A stretch of DNA of 64,000 nt, from the NCBI RefSeq assembly GCF_000934725.1, contig NZ_JYNS01000016.1, forward strand, positions 37,643-101,642, given 5' to 3'. Both the position numbers and the translations under genes were made by a program. Numbering within the stretch: the first letter of the stretch is position 1; each line of letters starts with the position of its first letter. Shown here piece by piece: positions 9,288-19,787 of this stretch. The notes below the pieces were generated by a model. The model was given only the letters and a program-made list of their open reading frames with translations, did no database searches and was not told the DNA's origin. The stretch is from Methyloterricola oryzae. GTDB taxonomy: Bacteria > Pseudomonadota > Gammaproteobacteria > Methylococcales > Methylococcaceae.

Positions 9288-10742
9288 ATGCACGACAAGA
9301 CCATCGTGGAGCTGGCCAAAGGCCTGCGCAACAAAGATTTCAGCAGCACCGAGCTGACGCGAACCTACCTGGACCGCATTGCAGCGATCAACCCGACGCT
9401 CAATGCCTTCGTCACCGTCACCGGCGAGCAGGCACTCAATCAGGCCGAGGCCGCGGACCGGCGCCTGGCCGCAGGCGATGCGGGCCCCTTGACCGGCGTT
9501 CCCATCGCCCAGAAAGACATCTTCTGCACCCAAGGTGTCCGCACCAGCTGCGGCTCCAGGATGCTGGATAACTTCATCGCATCCTACAACGCCACCGTCG
9601 TCGAGCATTTTCAGCAGGCCGGCGCGGTGATGCTGGGCAAGCTGAACATGGACGAGTTCGCCATGGGCTCCTCCAACGAAACCAGCCACTACGGACCGGT
9701 GCGCAATCCCTGGGATACCGAGACCGTGCCGGGCGGCTCTTCCGGCGGGTCGGCCGCGGCGGTCGCCGCGCGCCTGGCACCCGGCGCTACCGGCACAGAC
9801 ACCGGCGGCTCCATCCGCCAGCCGGCCTCGTTCTGCGGCATCACCGGGCTTAAGCCCACTTACGGTCTGGTGTCCCGCTATGGCATGATCGCTTTTGCCT
9901 CGAGTCTGGACCAGGGCGGTCCCATGGCTCGCACCGCGGAAGACTGCGCCCTGATGCTGCAGGTCATGGCCGGCTTCGATCCGAAGGATTCCACCAGCGT
10001 GGACCGCCCGGTACCCGACTATGCCGCCGGATTGAACCAGAGCCTGGAAGGCCTGCGCATCGGTTTGCCCAAGGAGTTCTTCGGCGAAGGGCTCGACGCC
10101 GATATCGCGCGCCTGATCGATGAGGCCGTGGGCGAGTACCAGAAGCTCGGCGCGACGGTAAAGGAAGTCGCGCTGCCCAATATGAACCTGTCCGCGCCGG
10201 CCTACTACGTGGTGGCGCCCGCCGAGTGCTCTTCCAATCTGGCTCGCTTCGACGGGGTGCGCTTCGGCTACCGTTGCGAGAGTCCGAAGGACCTGGCGGA
10301 CCTGTATACCCGTTCGCGGGGCGAGGGCTTTGGCGCGGAGGTCAAGCGCCGCATCCTGATCGGCACCTATGTGCTGTCCGCCGGTTACTACGATGCCTAT
10401 TACCTGAAGGCGCAAAAGATCCGCCGCCTGATCAGCGAGGACTTCAGGCAGGCCTTCGAGGAGGTGGACGTGATCATGGGACCCACCTCGCCTTCGGTGG
10501 CTTTCCGCTTCGGTGAAAAAAGCGCCGATCCCATCGCCATGTATCTGTCCGATATCTACACCATCGCCGTGAACCTGGCGGGCCTGCCCGGTATGTCGGT
10601 GCCGGTGGGCTTCTCCAAGGGGCTGCCGGTGGGCATGCAGATCATCGGCAATTATTTCTCCGAGAGCCGGCTGCTCAATGTCGCTCACCGCTACCAGCAG
10701 GTGACGGACTGGCACGCCCAGGCTCCCAAAGCATTCGCATGA
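9288..10742 (+). CDS. gatA: Asp/Glu-tRNA amidotransferase subunit A (glutaminase)
   Basis: Amidase-signature subunit that releases ammonia from glutamine for transfer through GatB. The 484-residue protein shows the Ser-cisSer-Lys triad: Lys76 in AQKDIFC, Ser151 in [12 protein letters not shown] and Ser175 in [12 protein letters not shown]. The length is normal. It starts 100 bases after gatC; the spacer contains no recognisable feature. Organisms with GatCAB generally lack a glutaminyl- and/or asparaginyl-tRNA synthetase, which cannot be checked here. Confidence 0.97.
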   Translation: MHDKTIVELAKGLRNKDFSSTELTRTYLDRIAAINPTLNAFVTVTGEQALNQAEAADRRLAAGDAGPLTGVPIAQKDIFCTQGVRTSCGSRMLDNFIASYNATVVEHFQQAGAVMLGKLNMDEFAMGSSNETSHYGPVRNPWDTETVPGGSSGGSAAAVAARLAPGATGTDTGGSIRQPASFCGITGLKPTYGLVSRYGMIAFASSLDQGGPMARTAEDCALMLQVMAGFDPKDSTSVDRPVPDYAAGLNQSLEGLRIGLPKEFFGEGLDADIARLIDEAVGEYQKLGATVKEVALPNMNLSAPAYYVVAPAECSSNLARFDGVRFGYRCESPKDLADLYTRSRGEGFGAEVKRRILIGTYVLSAGYYDAYYLKAQKIRRLISEDFRQAFEEVDVIMGPTSPSVAFRFGEKSADPIAMYLSDIYTIAVNLAGLPGMSVPVGFSKGLPVGMQIIGNYFSESRLLNVAHRYQQVTDWHAQAPKAFA

Positions 10743-10754
10743 GAGGTTAAAAAG

Positions 10755-12188
10755 ATGGAGTGGGAAACCGTCATCGGGCTGGAAGTGCATGCCCAGCTTG
10801 CCACCAAGTCCAAGATTTTTTCCGGGGCCGCCACCGCCTATGGTGCGGTGCCCAATACCCAGGCCTGCGCCGTGGATCTGGGACTGCCGGGCGTTTTGCC
10901 GGTCTTGAACCGGGAAGCCGTGCGCATGGCCGTCAAGTTTGGCCTGGCCATCGGCGCCCACATCGCGCCGCGCTCGGTGTTCGCGCGCAAGAACTACTTC
11001 TACCCGGATCTGCCCAAGGGCTACCAGATCAGCCAGTACGATCTGCCGGTGGTGGGCAACGGCCACCTCAATATCCTGGCGGACGGCGAGGAGAGGACCA
11101 TCGGCATCACCCGCGCCCATCTGGAGGAGGACGCCGGCAAGTCGCTGCATGAGGACTTCCACGGCTACAGCGGGATCGACTTGAATCGCGCCGGCACACC
11201 CTTGCTGGAAATCGTGTCCGAGCCGGACCTGCGCTCCGCCAAGGAAGCTGTAGCCTACCTCAAGAAACTGCACGCCCTGGTGCGTTACCTGGAAATCTGC
11301 GATGGCAACATGCAGGAGGGCTCCTTCCGCTGCGACGCCAATGTCTCGGTGCGGCCCAAGGGCCAGGCGAAATTCGGCACCCGCGCCGAGATCAAGAACC
11401 TCAATTCCTTCCGCTTCGTCGAGAAGGCCATCAACTTCGAGATCGAGCGTCAGATCGAGCTGATCGAGGGTGGCGGCGAGGTGGTGCAGGAGACCCGGCT
11501 ATACGATTCGGCCAAGGACGAGACTCGCTCAATGCGCAGCAAGGAAGAGGCCAACGACTACCGTTACTTCCCCGATCCCGACTTGTTGCCCCTGGAGATC
11601 GAGCCCGGCTTCATCGAGGAGGTCAAGCAGACCTTGCCGGAATTGCCCGACGAGAAGCGCGACCGCTTCAAGAGCGAATATGGCCTGAACGACTACGACG
11701 CCATCGTGCTGACCGCCACCCGCGAACTGGCGGATTACTACGAGGCGGTGGTGAAGGCGGCCGGTTGCGACGCCAAACTCTGCGCCAACTGGGTGATGGG
11801 TGAGCTGGCCGGGGCTTTGAACAAGGCGGGACTTGAAATCGAGGAGAGCCCGGTGGAAGCAGCGCGCCTGGCGGGGCTGGTGCAGCGCATTGCCGACGAG
11901 ACCATTTCCGGCAAGATCGCCAAGCAGGTCTTCGAGGCCTTGTGGGAAAGCAAGGCGACGGCAGATGAGGTCATCGAGCAGCAAGGTCTCAAGCAGATCA
12001 CCGATACCGGCGCCATCGAGGCCATCATCGACAAGATCATCGCGGACAACCCGGCCCAGGTGGAGCAGTACCGCTCGGGCAAGGACAAGCTGTTCGGCTT
12101 CTTCGTGGGGCAGGCCATGAAGGCCACCGGCGGCAAGGCCAACCCGCAGCAGCTCAATGACCTGCTGAAGTCCAAGCTGGCGGGTTGA
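10755..12188 (+). CDS. gatB: Asp/Glu-tRNA amidotransferase subunit B
   Basis: tRNA-binding, ATP-dependent kinase and transamidase subunit. The 477-residue protein starts [15 protein letters not shown], contains the family signature [17 protein letters not shown] near residue 150, and ends in the helical YqeY-like tail domain with KSKLAG. It follows gatA by 12 bases, so co-translation in a gatCAB operon is expected. Confidence 0.97.
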   Translation: MEWETVIGLEVHAQLATKSKIFSGAATAYGAVPNTQACAVDLGLPGVLPVLNREAVRMAVKFGLAIGAHIAPRSVFARKNYFYPDLPKGYQISQYDLPVVGNGHLNILADGEERTIGITRAHLEEDAGKSLHEDFHGYSGIDLNRAGTPLLEIVSEPDLRSAKEAVAYLKKLHALVRYLEICDGNMQEGSFRCDANVSVRPKGQAKFGTRAEIKNLNSFRFVEKAINFEIERQIELIEGGGEVVQETRLYDSAKDETRSMRSKEEANDYRYFPDPDLLPLEIEPGFIEEVKQTLPELPDEKRDRFKSEYGLNDYDAIVLTATRELADYYEAVVKAAGCDAKLCANWVMGELAGALNKAGLEIEESPVEAARLAGLVQRIADETISGKIAKQVFEALWESKATADEVIEQQGLKQITDTGAIEAIIDKIIADNPAQVEQYRSGKDKLFGFFVGQAMKATGGKANPQQLNDLLKSKLAG

Positions 12189-12236
12189 ATCGATGGGGCG
12201 GGCCGCCGGCGCGGCTCGCCTCCAACCGGCGCTGGG

Positions 12237-12449
12237 CTAGAACAACCGCTCCATTGAGACGACCTCGCCGGAATCGTCCATTTTGATCAACGAGAATTCG
12301 CCGTAGGTGCTCTTGGCCAGGTAGGTGTGATCGCCGAGATAGATGACGTGGGCGTCGGGCACCAGTTCATGCACCGCCCGCACCTCCACGTCCGAACCGC
12401 TGCAGGCAGCCAGCAGGAAGGCCAGGCCGGCGATGGTGAGTACTTTCAT
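12237..12449 (-). CDS. Small putative lipoprotein
   Basis: A 70-residue protein of unknown function. A short signal peptide ends in a lipobox LLAAC with Cys16 as the probable lipidated residue, followed by SGSD. The mature part is acidic with one predicted beta-rich stretch (HVIYLGDHTYLAKSTYGEFSLIKMDD). It lies between the convergent gatB end and the yicC end, in the same direction as yicC and 38 bases downstream of it. Confidence 0.6.
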   Translation of the reverse strand: MKVLTIAGLAFLLAACSGSDVEVRAVHELVPDAHVIYLGDHTYLAKSTYGEFSLIKMDDSGEVVSMERLF

Positions 12450-12487
12450 ACCGTTCGATTTCCGTTACGCGCCATGGCCAGCAGGCT

Positions 12488-13360
12488 TCATTCCACGTTT
12501 TGGACCTGCTCGCGAATCTGTTCTATGAGCACCTTCAGTTCCACGGAGGCGCGCGTGGTTTCCGTGTCCGCCGATTTGGAGCCCAAGGTGTTGGCTTCCC
12601 GGTTCATTTCCTGCATCAAGAAATCCAGCCGACGGCCTGCCGCATCCCGTTGCTCGATGGCGCGTTCCACTTCGGTGAGATGGGATTCCAGACGGTCCAG
12701 TTCCTCGGCCACATCCCATTTTTGCGCCAGGTAGACCATTTCCTGCTCGAGCCGGTCTTCGTCCGGCTTGGCCGCCAGTTCCGTGACGCGCAGCCTGAGC
12801 TTTTCGCGCATGGCGGCCAGCACCTCCGGCAGACGCAGGCGAACGCCCGCCACGATTTCCCGCATCTGGCTGCAGCGGCTGGCGATCAAGAGCGCCAATT
12901 GCCGGCCCTCGGTTTCGCGCACCCGAACCAGCCCTGCCAAGGCCTCATCCAGCAGGTCAAGCAGGCCGGGAGCCAGGGTTTCCCGGTCCACTTCCGCCTC
13001 ATTGAGCACGCCCGGCCAGCGGAGCACGTCAAGGGCAGAAAAGCTTGCGAGTTCGCGTCCGCTCAAGGTCTCGATGCGGGAGGCTGCGGCGAGCAGGCTG
13101 CCCGCCAGTTCCAGATTGACGGGCAGGCCTTCCGCTTGAGCTTCCCTCCGCTTCAGGACCAGGGTGGCCTCGACGCGGCCGCGCTTCAGCAAAGCTGCGA
13201 TGCGCGTGCGCGCATCGCCTTCCACGAAGCGGAAGGAATCCGGCAGGCGCAAGGCCGTGTCCAGGTAACGGTGATTGACCGAGCGGAGTTCCCAGGTGAA
13301 TACCCAGGCACCGATTTCGCGTTCCGCCAGTGCGAACGCGGTCATACTTCGTAGAGTCAT
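12488..13360 (-). CDS. yicC: YicC-family protein (endoribonuclease-associated)
   Basis: The 290-residue protein begins MTLRSMTAFALAE, the typical YicC start, has RSVNHRYLD near residue 27 and closes with the DUF1732 block containing REANTLGSKSAD. The family has been described as an RNase or RNase regulator in E. coli and is usually near rph or gmk; here rph lies 3.4 kb away beyond a kinase and an acylase. The ORF can be extended 52 codons upstream, but the extension overlaps the divergent kinase gene and lacks similarity. Confidence 0.92.
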   Translation of the reverse strand: MTLRSMTAFALAEREIGAWVFTWELRSVNHRYLDTALRLPDSFRFVEGDARTRIAALLKRGRVEATLVLKRREAQAEGLPVNLELAGSLLAAASRIETLSGRELASFSALDVLRWPGVLNEAEVDRETLAPGLLDLLDEALAGLVRVRETEGRQLALLIASRCSQMREIVAGVRLRLPEVLAAMREKLRLRVTELAAKPDEDRLEQEMVYLAQKWDVAEELDRLESHLTEVERAIEQRDAAGRRLDFLMQEMNREANTLGSKSADTETTRASVELKVLIEQIREQVQNVE

Positions 13361-13402
13361 TTCTTGTTTATACTGGAGCGGCGGCAACGAAAGCGGCATG
13401 TT

Positions 13403-14359
13403 ATGCCGAATCCCCAAACCTGGAAACCCTGCGTGACCGCCATGGGAACCCCCTTCAATCCACGTGACTATCCGGAGTCCTGGTATTTTCTGCAGCCCGG
13501 CACCGTGGTGGATCAATATATCATCGAGCGCGCCTTGGCTGGCGGGGGGTTTAGTTCAGTCTACCTGGCCCGGCAACGCGCCGATCAGCACCAGGTCGCC
13601 ATCAAGGAATACCTGCCGCGGCGTCTCGCGCACCGAACCTGGCAGAACCAGGTGGTTCCGAACGACGATGCCGCCCGGCCGATGTTCATCAAGGGGCGCA
13701 AGCGCTTTCTGGAAGAAGCCAAGGTGCTTGCCACGCTGCACCACCCCAACGTAGTGGAAGTGCGCAATTTCTTCCAGGCCAATGCCACGGTCTATCTTGT
13801 GATGACCTATGAATACGGCAAGATTCTGGGTGACTATCTCAAGGAAAAGGCGGGCAGTCTCAGCGAGCAGTTCCTCATGACGGTGTTTCCGGCCTTGCTT
13901 GAGGCGCTCAAGGCCATCCATGCCCGTGGCCTGCTGCATCTGGACGTAAAGCCCCACAATATCCTGATTCGCGTCGGCGGTGACCCCATTCTGCTCGACT
14001 TCGGTGCGGTCCAGCCCTATCCCTTCACCGGCGAGGCAAAGACCGGCAAGGTGTTGACCAATGGTTTTTCCCCTGTCGAGCAATATGCGGATGACGGTCG
14101 CTTGGGACCCTGGAGCGATATCTATGCGGTGGGCGCAACCATGCGCATGTGCCTGGATGGCCAACCTCCCCCGCAGGCTCTGGAGCGCCGTGAGAAGGAT
14201 CGCCTGATTCCCGCGTCCAAAGCTTTCCAGCGCAAATACCCGGCCTATTTGCTCGCCGCCATCGATGCCGCCATGAGCGTGGAGCCACAGGATCGGCCGC
14301 AAAGCGCCGATGACTTGCTGGCTGCCCTCGGCCCTGCGCGTCGTTCAGACGCTGAATAG
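13403..14359 (+). CDS. Hanks-type serine/threonine protein kinase
   Basis: A compact cytoplasmic kinase of about 318 residues without a membrane helix or sensor domain. Seen in order: Gly-rich loop ALAGGGFSSVYLA (about 44-56), ATP-anchoring Lys68 in VAIKEYLP, catalytic Asp181 in HLDVKPHN (HLD instead of HRD, so it belongs to the non-RD class), the magnesium motif DFG at 199-201, and a SPVEQY activation-segment motif. The start is uncertain: a TTG at 13364, this ATG, or the ATG at 13442 are all in frame, and none has a strong ribosome site. It is divergent from yicC (42 bases apart) and convergent with the acylase gene. The substrate is unknown. Confidence 0.85.
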   Translation: MPNPQTWKPCVTAMGTPFNPRDYPESWYFLQPGTVVDQYIIERALAGGGFSSVYLARQRADQHQVAIKEYLPRRLAHRTWQNQVVPNDDAARPMFIKGRKRFLEEAKVLATLHHPNVVEVRNFFQANATVYLVMTYEYGKILGDYLKEKAGSLSEQFLMTVFPALLEALKAIHARGLLHLDVKPHNILIRVGGDPILLDFGAVQPYPFTGEAKTGKVLTNGFSPVEQYADDGRLGPWSDIYAVGATMRMCLDGQPPPQALERREKDRLIPASKAFQRKYPAYLLAAIDAAMSVEPQDRPQSADDLLAALGPARRSDAE

Positions 14360-14378
14360 ACTTCTTCGCTCGTTCTTC

Positions 14379-16736
14379 TCAGGGAGCCAGTTCCAACCGG
14401 TGCACCTTCGTGCCGGCTAGGAAAGGCAGTGGAAATCCGAATTGCCATGCCGCCTGCTGGTCGCCGTAATTGGGCGAAAGCGGATGTCCCGACTGGCCGC
14501 CGGGCATATGCAACAGCGCGCTGCCCGGGTCGGATGGCGATACCACAAGGCGTTCGCTGGCGCCGTGGCCATTGCCGAGGATGCGAACGCAGGCGGTGGC
14601 GCAACCCGATGATTCCGCCGCTGGCATGTCCAGCAGCCAAGAGAGCCAGGGAGCCGCGTTGCTGATCGGGTGGCGCACGGCGATGCGGTTGATTTTCCCC
14701 CATGGCAGTTCCATCAGGGTCGTGACGCCATGCTCCAGTTTGAGGTCTGCGACACTGGCCTTCAGCACAGAACGTAACAGCTCACTCCAGTCATTGTAGG
14801 TTGAGCTAGGCAGGGTTTCCGGGGCACGGCGGTCCAGCATGGCGCGTAGGGGCGTTTCCATCTCGCGCCAGGCATAGCCGAAGTCTGGATCCAGTGTGCG
14901 GCACCGGGCCACCACCGGGGCGAAGACCGCTTCAGCCATTTGCTGGCGGAAGCGCACCAGCAGGCCAATGCCCAGGCTGCCGGCATCCATTTTCCCGTCC
15001 CATGCCTCGATGGCCTGCTCCGCATCCCGCAAGGCCGGATCGTTTCGGCCCTGCTCGCCCGTGACGCGCAAAGCCAGGTCGCGCCAATAGTCATAAAACT
15101 CGCTACGGGTATCCAATTGCACGTCCAGCAAGCTGAGTTCGGTGGCGCTGCTCAGTGCGCGCAGGCGCTGGCTGATGCGGTAGGCTCGGTAGCCATGGGC
15201 GTAGTTGTGTCCGATGACATGGGGATAGTCGCGGCCGAGGGTGCGGTTGTTGGCGGTGGCCAGAAAGCCCTCGGCCGGGTCGGTCAGTCGGGGCAATTCC
15301 TCGGGAGGCAGGTAACCGTCCCAGCCCAGTTTACCGTCACTCCACGGGCGGCTGACCGCACCATCGAAGCCGCGACGCGCGGGAAACCGTCCCATGTAGG
15401 TCCAGGCGATGCGTCCCTGGCGGTCGGCCAGAAGCACATTTTGGTGTGGCCCACCCGAGCGGGTCAGCACGGAAATCCCATCAATCACGCTCCGGACTCG
15501 ATCCATGTCCATAAGGCCGAGGTCCACGCCCGCCGGGTCCAGCGCCACCCAGCGGATTGCCACGGTACTGCCCAGCAGGGGCTTGGGCGATACCGGTCCC
15601 CATAGGGTCGAGCGCAGGTCTTGCGCCACGACGCTGCCGTTTTTGACCTGGATGGTTTCGGTGTGGTGCTCGAAACGGCGCCAGCCCCAGGGCGTGAGGT
15701 ACTGATCCGGGTCATCCGGCTTAATCTCCAGTTTCACCAAATCCAGCACGTCGGCATCGATGTTGGTGAATCCCCAGGCCACGTCGCCATTGCTGCCTGC
15801 CACCAGCATGGGCACCCCCGGCAGGGTCAATCCCACCAGGCTGTGTCCGTCGTAGTTCAGGGCGGCACGGTACCAAATGTTGGGAATCCCCAGGCTCAGA
15901 TGCATGTCGTTGGCGAGGATGGCACGCCCGTCCCCGGTCTTGGACCCCGCCACCGCCCAGTTGTTGGACCCGGCAATGATGGCTTCGGAATCCACCCCGC
16001 CGGCTATCTGCAACGGCGCCGGTGACAACGCCGCCAGCGCCTGGGCGGGAACTGGCCGGGGTGGACGCTGGGAGTCCTTCCCGCCCAGCAGGGGCACTGC
16101 GTATTCGTCGCTGTCCGGGGTCAGGAACGCCACGACTTCGGGCGGCAGCGCCTGTTCCATCACGCTCAGCATGCGCTCGTCTTTTTCCTCGCCACTGAGG
16201 GTCTGAAACATACCCAGGGCGACCAGCAGGCTGTCCTCTTCCCGCCAGGGTTCTGGCCGCGTGCCCAGGGCGAGGAACTCGGGAGGTGGTTCCGCACCGC
16301 CTTGAATGATCGCATTGACGCCTGCCACATAGGCTTTCAGCGTGGCCCTCTGTGCCTCGGGCAAGGCCTGAACGATGGCATGGGCGGCGGTTTCGAAGCG
16401 GTAGGCGCGTTGTTGCAGGTCCAGCGGCAGGGCCTTTTCTCCGAACAATTCGGCCAGACGGCCGGCGGTCTTGCGCCGCATCAATTCCATTTGGAACAGG
16501 CGGTCGCGCGCATGCAAAAAGCCCAGGACGCGAAAGGCATCCTGCCGCCCGCTCGCCTCCACGCTGGGGATGCCGAGACGGTCGGCGATCACGACGGCAG
16601 GTTGTGTGAGGGCTGGCAGACGGTATCGTCCGTCCTGCTCGGGGAGTGAAGCGGCAAGTTTCAAGGCTAGCCAGGCTCCAGTGCCCAGCGCCAGGACAAG
16701 TGTCAGATAAATCGAGAATTTTAGGCGCATGTCCAT
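14379..16736 (-). CDS. Penicillin acylase family N-terminal-nucleophile hydrolase
   Basis: A 785-residue exported or membrane-anchored precursor (hydrophobic helix about residues 8-28). Family members self-cleave to a large and small subunit, exposing a catalytic Ser. The cleavage motif is visible as [15 protein letters not shown] with Ser257, followed by [17 protein letters not shown] and later [11 protein letters not shown]. The alpha-subunit motif [17 protein letters not shown] is also present. Relatives hydrolyse acyl-homoserine lactones or beta-lactam side chains, but substrate cannot be predicted from this sequence. The start chosen is the first of two nearby ATG codons; a longer ORF reaches 16769. 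Confidence 0.9.
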   Translation of the reverse strand: MDMRLKFSIYLTLVLALGTGAWLALKLAASLPEQDGRYRLPALTQPAVVIADRLGIPSVEASGRQDAFRVLGFLHARDRLFQMELMRRKTAGRLAELFGEKALPLDLQQRAYRFETAAHAIVQALPEAQRATLKAYVAGVNAIIQGGAEPPPEFLALGTRPEPWREEDSLLVALGMFQTLSGEEKDERMLSVMEQALPPEVVAFLTPDSDEYAVPLLGGKDSQRPPRPVPAQALAALSPAPLQIAGGVDSEAIIAGSNNWAVAGSKTGDGRAILANDMHLSLGIPNIWYRAALNYDGHSLVGLTLPGVPMLVAGSNGDVAWGFTNIDADVLDLVKLEIKPDDPDQYLTPWGWRRFEHHTETIQVKNGSVVAQDLRSTLWGPVSPKPLLGSTVAIRWVALDPAGVDLGLMDMDRVRSVIDGISVLTRSGGPHQNVLLADRQGRIAWTYMGRFPARRGFDGAVSRPWSDGKLGWDGYLPPEELPRLTDPAEGFLATANNRTLGRDYPHVIGHNYAHGYRAYRISQRLRALSSATELSLLDVQLDTRSEFYDYWRDLALRVTGEQGRNDPALRDAEQAIEAWDGKMDAGSLGIGLLVRFRQQMAEAVFAPVVARCRTLDPDFGYAWREMETPLRAMLDRRAPETLPSSTYNDWSELLRSVLKASVADLKLEHGVTTLMELPWGKINRIAVRHPISNAAPWLSWLLDMPAAESSGCATACVRILGNGHGASERLVVSPSDPGSALLHMPGGQSGHPLSPNYGDQQAAWQFGFPLPFLAGTKVHRLELAP

Positions 16737-16779
16737 TTCCGCATCGCGTCCCGCCACCATCCGAAACAAGCAATTCAGG

Positions 16780-16785
16780 TATACT
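16780..16785 (+). promoter_or_regulatory. Possible -10 element for rph
   Basis: TATACT located 29 bases before the rph ATG, in the narrow divergent gap between the acylase gene and rph. The -35 region at 16757-16762 does not resemble TTGACA, so the assignment is tentative. Confidence 0.4.
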
Positions 16786-16813
16786 GCCTAATTTGCTTGA
16801 GGCGAACAAGGCG

Positions 16814-17542
16814 ATGAGACCCAGCGGACGCAATGCGGATGAACTGAGAAAGATCGTTCTGACCTGCAACTACACCAAACATGCGGAAGGCTCGGTGCTC
16901 GTCGAATTCGGGGACACCCGCGTCATCTGCACCGCCAGCGTGGAAGAGCGGGTTCCACCCTTCCTGAAGGGCAAGGGCAGTGGCTGGATCACCGCCGAAT
17001 ACGGCATGCTGCCGCGCTCAACCCACGAGCGCATGGGGCGCGAAGCGTCCAAGGGCAAGCAGGGCGGCCGGACCATGGAGATCCAGCGCCTCATTGGCCG
17101 ATCCCTGCGCGCGGCGCTCAATCTTGAAGCGCTTGGCGAGCGCACCATCACCATCGACTGCGACGTCATCCAGGCCGATGGCGGCACGCGTACCGCTTCC
17201 ATCACCGGTGGTTTCGTGGCGTTGTCGCTGGCGGTGAGGCGGCTGCAAAAGCAGAGAAAACTGAAGGCCGATCCGGTGCATGGCCAGATCGCCTCGGTAT
17301 CGGTGGGCATCTACAAGGGCGTGCCGGTCCTGGACCTGGACTACCGGGAGGATTGCGAGGCGGAGACCGACATGAACGTGGTCATGAACGATGCCGGCGC
17401 CTTCGTGGAGGTGCAGGGTACGGCGGAGGGACATGCCTTCCGCCGCGACGAACTGGATGCCATGCTCGATCTGGCGGACAGCGGCATCAAGAATCTGCTG
17501 CAACACCAGCGTGAAGCCCTGGAACGCTGCGAGGCGGTGTGA
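16814..17542 (+). CDS. rph: Ribonuclease PH
   Basis: Phosphorolytic 3'-5' exoribonuclease that trims tRNA 3' ends. The 242-residue protein starts [14 protein letters not shown] and has the family signatures [27 protein letters not shown] and [17 protein letters not shown]. The in-frame extension upstream to 16646 lacks homology and overlaps the divergent acylase gene. Length is near the usual 238. Confidence 0.97.
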   Translation: MRPSGRNADELRKIVLTCNYTKHAEGSVLVEFGDTRVICTASVEERVPPFLKGKGSGWITAEYGMLPRSTHERMGREASKGKQGGRTMEIQRLIGRSLRAALNLEALGERTITIDCDVIQADGGTRTASITGGFVALSLAVRRLQKQRKLKADPVHGQIASVSVGIYKGVPVLDLDYREDCEAETDMNVVMNDAGAFVEVQGTAEGHAFRRDELDAMLDLADSGIKNLLQHQREALERCEAV

Positions 17543-17609
17543 GTGGAAAGGCCCGCGGAACGGCTGAACGGTCCCGGGGTGTGATTCCGCGCGAATGGCG
17601 CGAGGACGC

Positions 17610-18105
17610 TTAGACCGCGCGTCCGGCGGCCATGGCTTCCGGCACTTCGATCGGCGTGCCGCTATTGATGTCGTAGACGAATCCGTAGATGTGGGGATGT
17701 TCTTCTCCCACCAGCACATGGCCGAGGGTACGCTTCACGTCTTCCAGTACCCTGTCCGCCTGGTTCTTGATGCTCAGCCAGTTGATGTAACGCCCTTCGT
17801 CGGAGCCGGAACCCTGGCCCACGTCATGCCAGCCGCTGGCGTCGATGTTGGCAGTCTGCAGGCGCCTGTTCAGCAGGTCGGCATGGCCTCGTTGCTGAAG
17901 GTCTCCATGCCGCAGTCAGTGTGCCGGATGACGAACCATGCCCGCGCACCCAGGCGCTTGTGGGAGATCACCAGGGGACGGATCGCGTCATCCCTGGCGC
18001 GGCCTCCGGCATCGCGAATCACATGAGCATCGGCCGATGGCCCTTGTCGAAACTGGACGCAAAGTCTTGGTTGGCGTAAAGCACTTCTTGAATAATCTGA
18101 CTCAT
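17610..18105 (-). pseudogene. Degraded beta-class carbonic anhydrase gene
   Basis: Three reading frames must be joined to reconstruct the enzyme. The ATG at 18103-18105 opens [22 protein letters not shown] and stops eight codons later at TGA. The next frame carries [22 protein letters not shown] and RHTDCGM (zinc-ligand His and Cys), ending at a TGA near 17880. The third frame resumes [15 protein letters not shown] and runs to GFVYDINSGTPIEVPE. Relative to the family, the block with the first zinc Cys and active Asp (CMDAR) between FDKG and DAHVIRD is missing. At least one deletion and two frame changes are therefore needed, so the gene should be inactive. It lies between rph and rdgB. Assembly error could explain one frameshift, but hardly the missing block as well. 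Confidence 0.85.
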
Positions 18106-18213
18106 GGAATGGTCTTCTCTCGGCCTCGTGGCTATAGTTCTGCCAGGACTGCCGCAGACGGCAGCGGATGGAATACACACCAGATCTAAAGTCGCAATTT
18201 TTCTGAGTATTGC

Positions 18214-18825
18214 ATGGGGAATTCATTCGTCCTCGCCAGTTCGAATCCAGGAAAACTCCGCGAGTTCCAGGCGCTTCTGGCGCCTATGGGGGCGGAAATC
18301 GCGGCGCTTTCGGCATTTACCGCCACCCAGGCCGATGAGACCGGTGCCACCTTCCTGGAAAATGCTCTGATCAAGGCTCGCCATGCGGCCCTTTGCAGCG
18401 GTTTGCCGGCCATCGCCGACGATTCGGGGCTGGAGGTGGACGCCCTGGCCGGCGCTCCCGGAGTGCGTTCGGCTCGGTTCGCAGGTCCCGATGCGGACGA
18501 TGCGGCCAACAATGCCAAGTTGCTGCAGGCGCTGTCGTGCGTCCCCGAAGCGCAGCGTCTTGCCCGTTTTCGCTGTGTGCTGGTGTTTCTGCGGCACGCG
18601 GACGATGCCAGCCCCGTGATCGCTCAAGGCGTTTGGGTGGGTCGGATTGCTTTGTCTCCAGGGGGACGGGGCGGTTTCGGTTACGACCCGCTTTTCTTCT
18701 TGCCGGAATTGGGCTGCACGGCTGCGGAGTTGGAATCTGAGATCAAGAACCGGCTCAGTCACCGGGGCCAGGCGGTCAGAGCGCTGCTGGCGCAGTTGCG
18801 CGAGGTGCTGGGCATCTTGGAGTGA
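18214..18825 (+). CDS. rdgB: Non-canonical purine NTP pyrophosphatase (dITP/XTP)
   Basis: House-cleaning enzyme that hydrolyses XTP, dITP and ITP to monophosphates. The 203-residue protein begins with [18 protein letters not shown], and carries [24 protein letters not shown] and [15 protein letters not shown], all hallmarks of the HAM1/RdgB family, including the SHRGQA C-terminal motif. The start follows the degraded carbonic anhydrase region by about 108 bases. Confidence 0.95.
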   Translation: MGNSFVLASSNPGKLREFQALLAPMGAEIAALSAFTATQADETGATFLENALIKARHAALCSGLPAIADDSGLEVDALAGAPGVRSARFAGPDADDAANNAKLLQALSCVPEAQRLARFRCVLVFLRHADDASPVIAQGVWVGRIALSPGGRGGFGYDPLFFLPELGCTAAELESEIKNRLSHRGQAVRALLAQLREVLGILE

Positions 18826-19036
18826 GCCAAACCCGCGGTTCAGGCGCGCCTTATCGGCATCAAAAGGCCATGCAGTACAAGTTTCGCCCATTACCTGCCA
18901 TAATTTCCCAGGCATCCTGCGGAACCCGGTTCATGGGGCGGCGGTCGGAATAGCGGGCAGGGCCGCAAATCTGAGATGCCCCCCACAACCGTTGACGACG
19001 GTTACTCCTTGCACCACCAAAGCCTGGAAGGCAGTC

Positions 19037-19750
19037 ATGATTGAAGATCTCAAAGGCGACGAATCCTGGCGCATGTTCAGGATCATCAGCGAGTTCACGG
19101 AAGGGTTCGAAAAGCTCTCCGACACCACGTTCGCCATCTCAATCTTCGGGTCCGCCCGCATCAAGCCGGAATCGCCTTACTACCAGGTGACACAGACCAT
19201 TGCGGAATTGCTGGCGAGCCACGGCTTTTCCATCATCAGCGGCGGCGGCCCCGGGATCATGGAGGCCGCCAACAAGGGCGCCTGGATGAAGAATGCCCCG
19301 TCCATCGGCCTGAACATCCAACTACCGAGCGAGCAGCGGCCCAACGATTTCCAGAACGTGGCGCTGGAGTTCCGCTATTTCTTCGCGCGCAAGGTGATGT
19401 TTGTCAAGTATTCCATCGGCTATGTCTGTCTGCCCGGCGGGTTTGGAACCCTGGACGAGTTTTTCGAAGCGCTCACCCTGATGCAGACCCATAAGATCCA
19501 TCCCATGCCGCTGGTCCTCTTCGGATCGGAATATTGGGCCGGCCTGTTGGAATGGATACGCAACACCGTGCTGGCGCATGGGTTGATCGAGGAAAGTGAG
19601 TTGAATTACATCTCGGTGACGGATGATCCGCTCGAAGTAGTGGACATCATGAACCGGCACCGCGAGTGGAAGCTGAAGAAGATCCTCGAGGCGAGCACGA
19701 ACAAGGGCAAGAAAAAGAACAAGGTTTCGGCGCCGCGCGACTGTCTCTAG
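19037..19750 (+). CDS. LOG-family nucleoside 5'-monophosphate phosphoribohydrolase-like protein
   Basis: A 237-residue Rossmann-type protein with the two LOG signatures GGGPGIMEAANKG (69-81) and PGGFGTLDE (133-141). Relatives release bases from nucleoside monophosphates, including cytokinin ribotides; many bacterial members are annotated as lysine decarboxylase in error. The C terminus is a basic tail (NKGKKKNK). The start is an ATG well inside a longer ORF that overlaps rdgB; the extension has no similarity. It is followed after 37 bases by the cytidylate-kinase-like gene on the same strand. Confidence 0.85.
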   Translation: MIEDLKGDESWRMFRIISEFTEGFEKLSDTTFAISIFGSARIKPESPYYQVTQTIAELLASHGFSIISGGGPGIMEAANKGAWMKNAPSIGLNIQLPSEQRPNDFQNVALEFRYFFARKVMFVKYSIGYVCLPGGFGTLDEFFEALTLMQTHKIHPMPLVLFGSEYWAGLLEWIRNTVLAHGLIEESELNYISVTDDPLEVVDIMNRHREWKLKKILEASTNKGKKKNKVSAPRDCL

Positions 19751-19787
19751 CAGCGGCCAGCTTCCCGCATCCCAGGAGTCCATCTAC

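Noticed and set aside
9282..11273. 663-codon open frame on the minus strand over gatA and gatB
   Set aside because: Antisense to two certain genes, and its translation shows low-complexity His/Gly/Ala composition with no motif.
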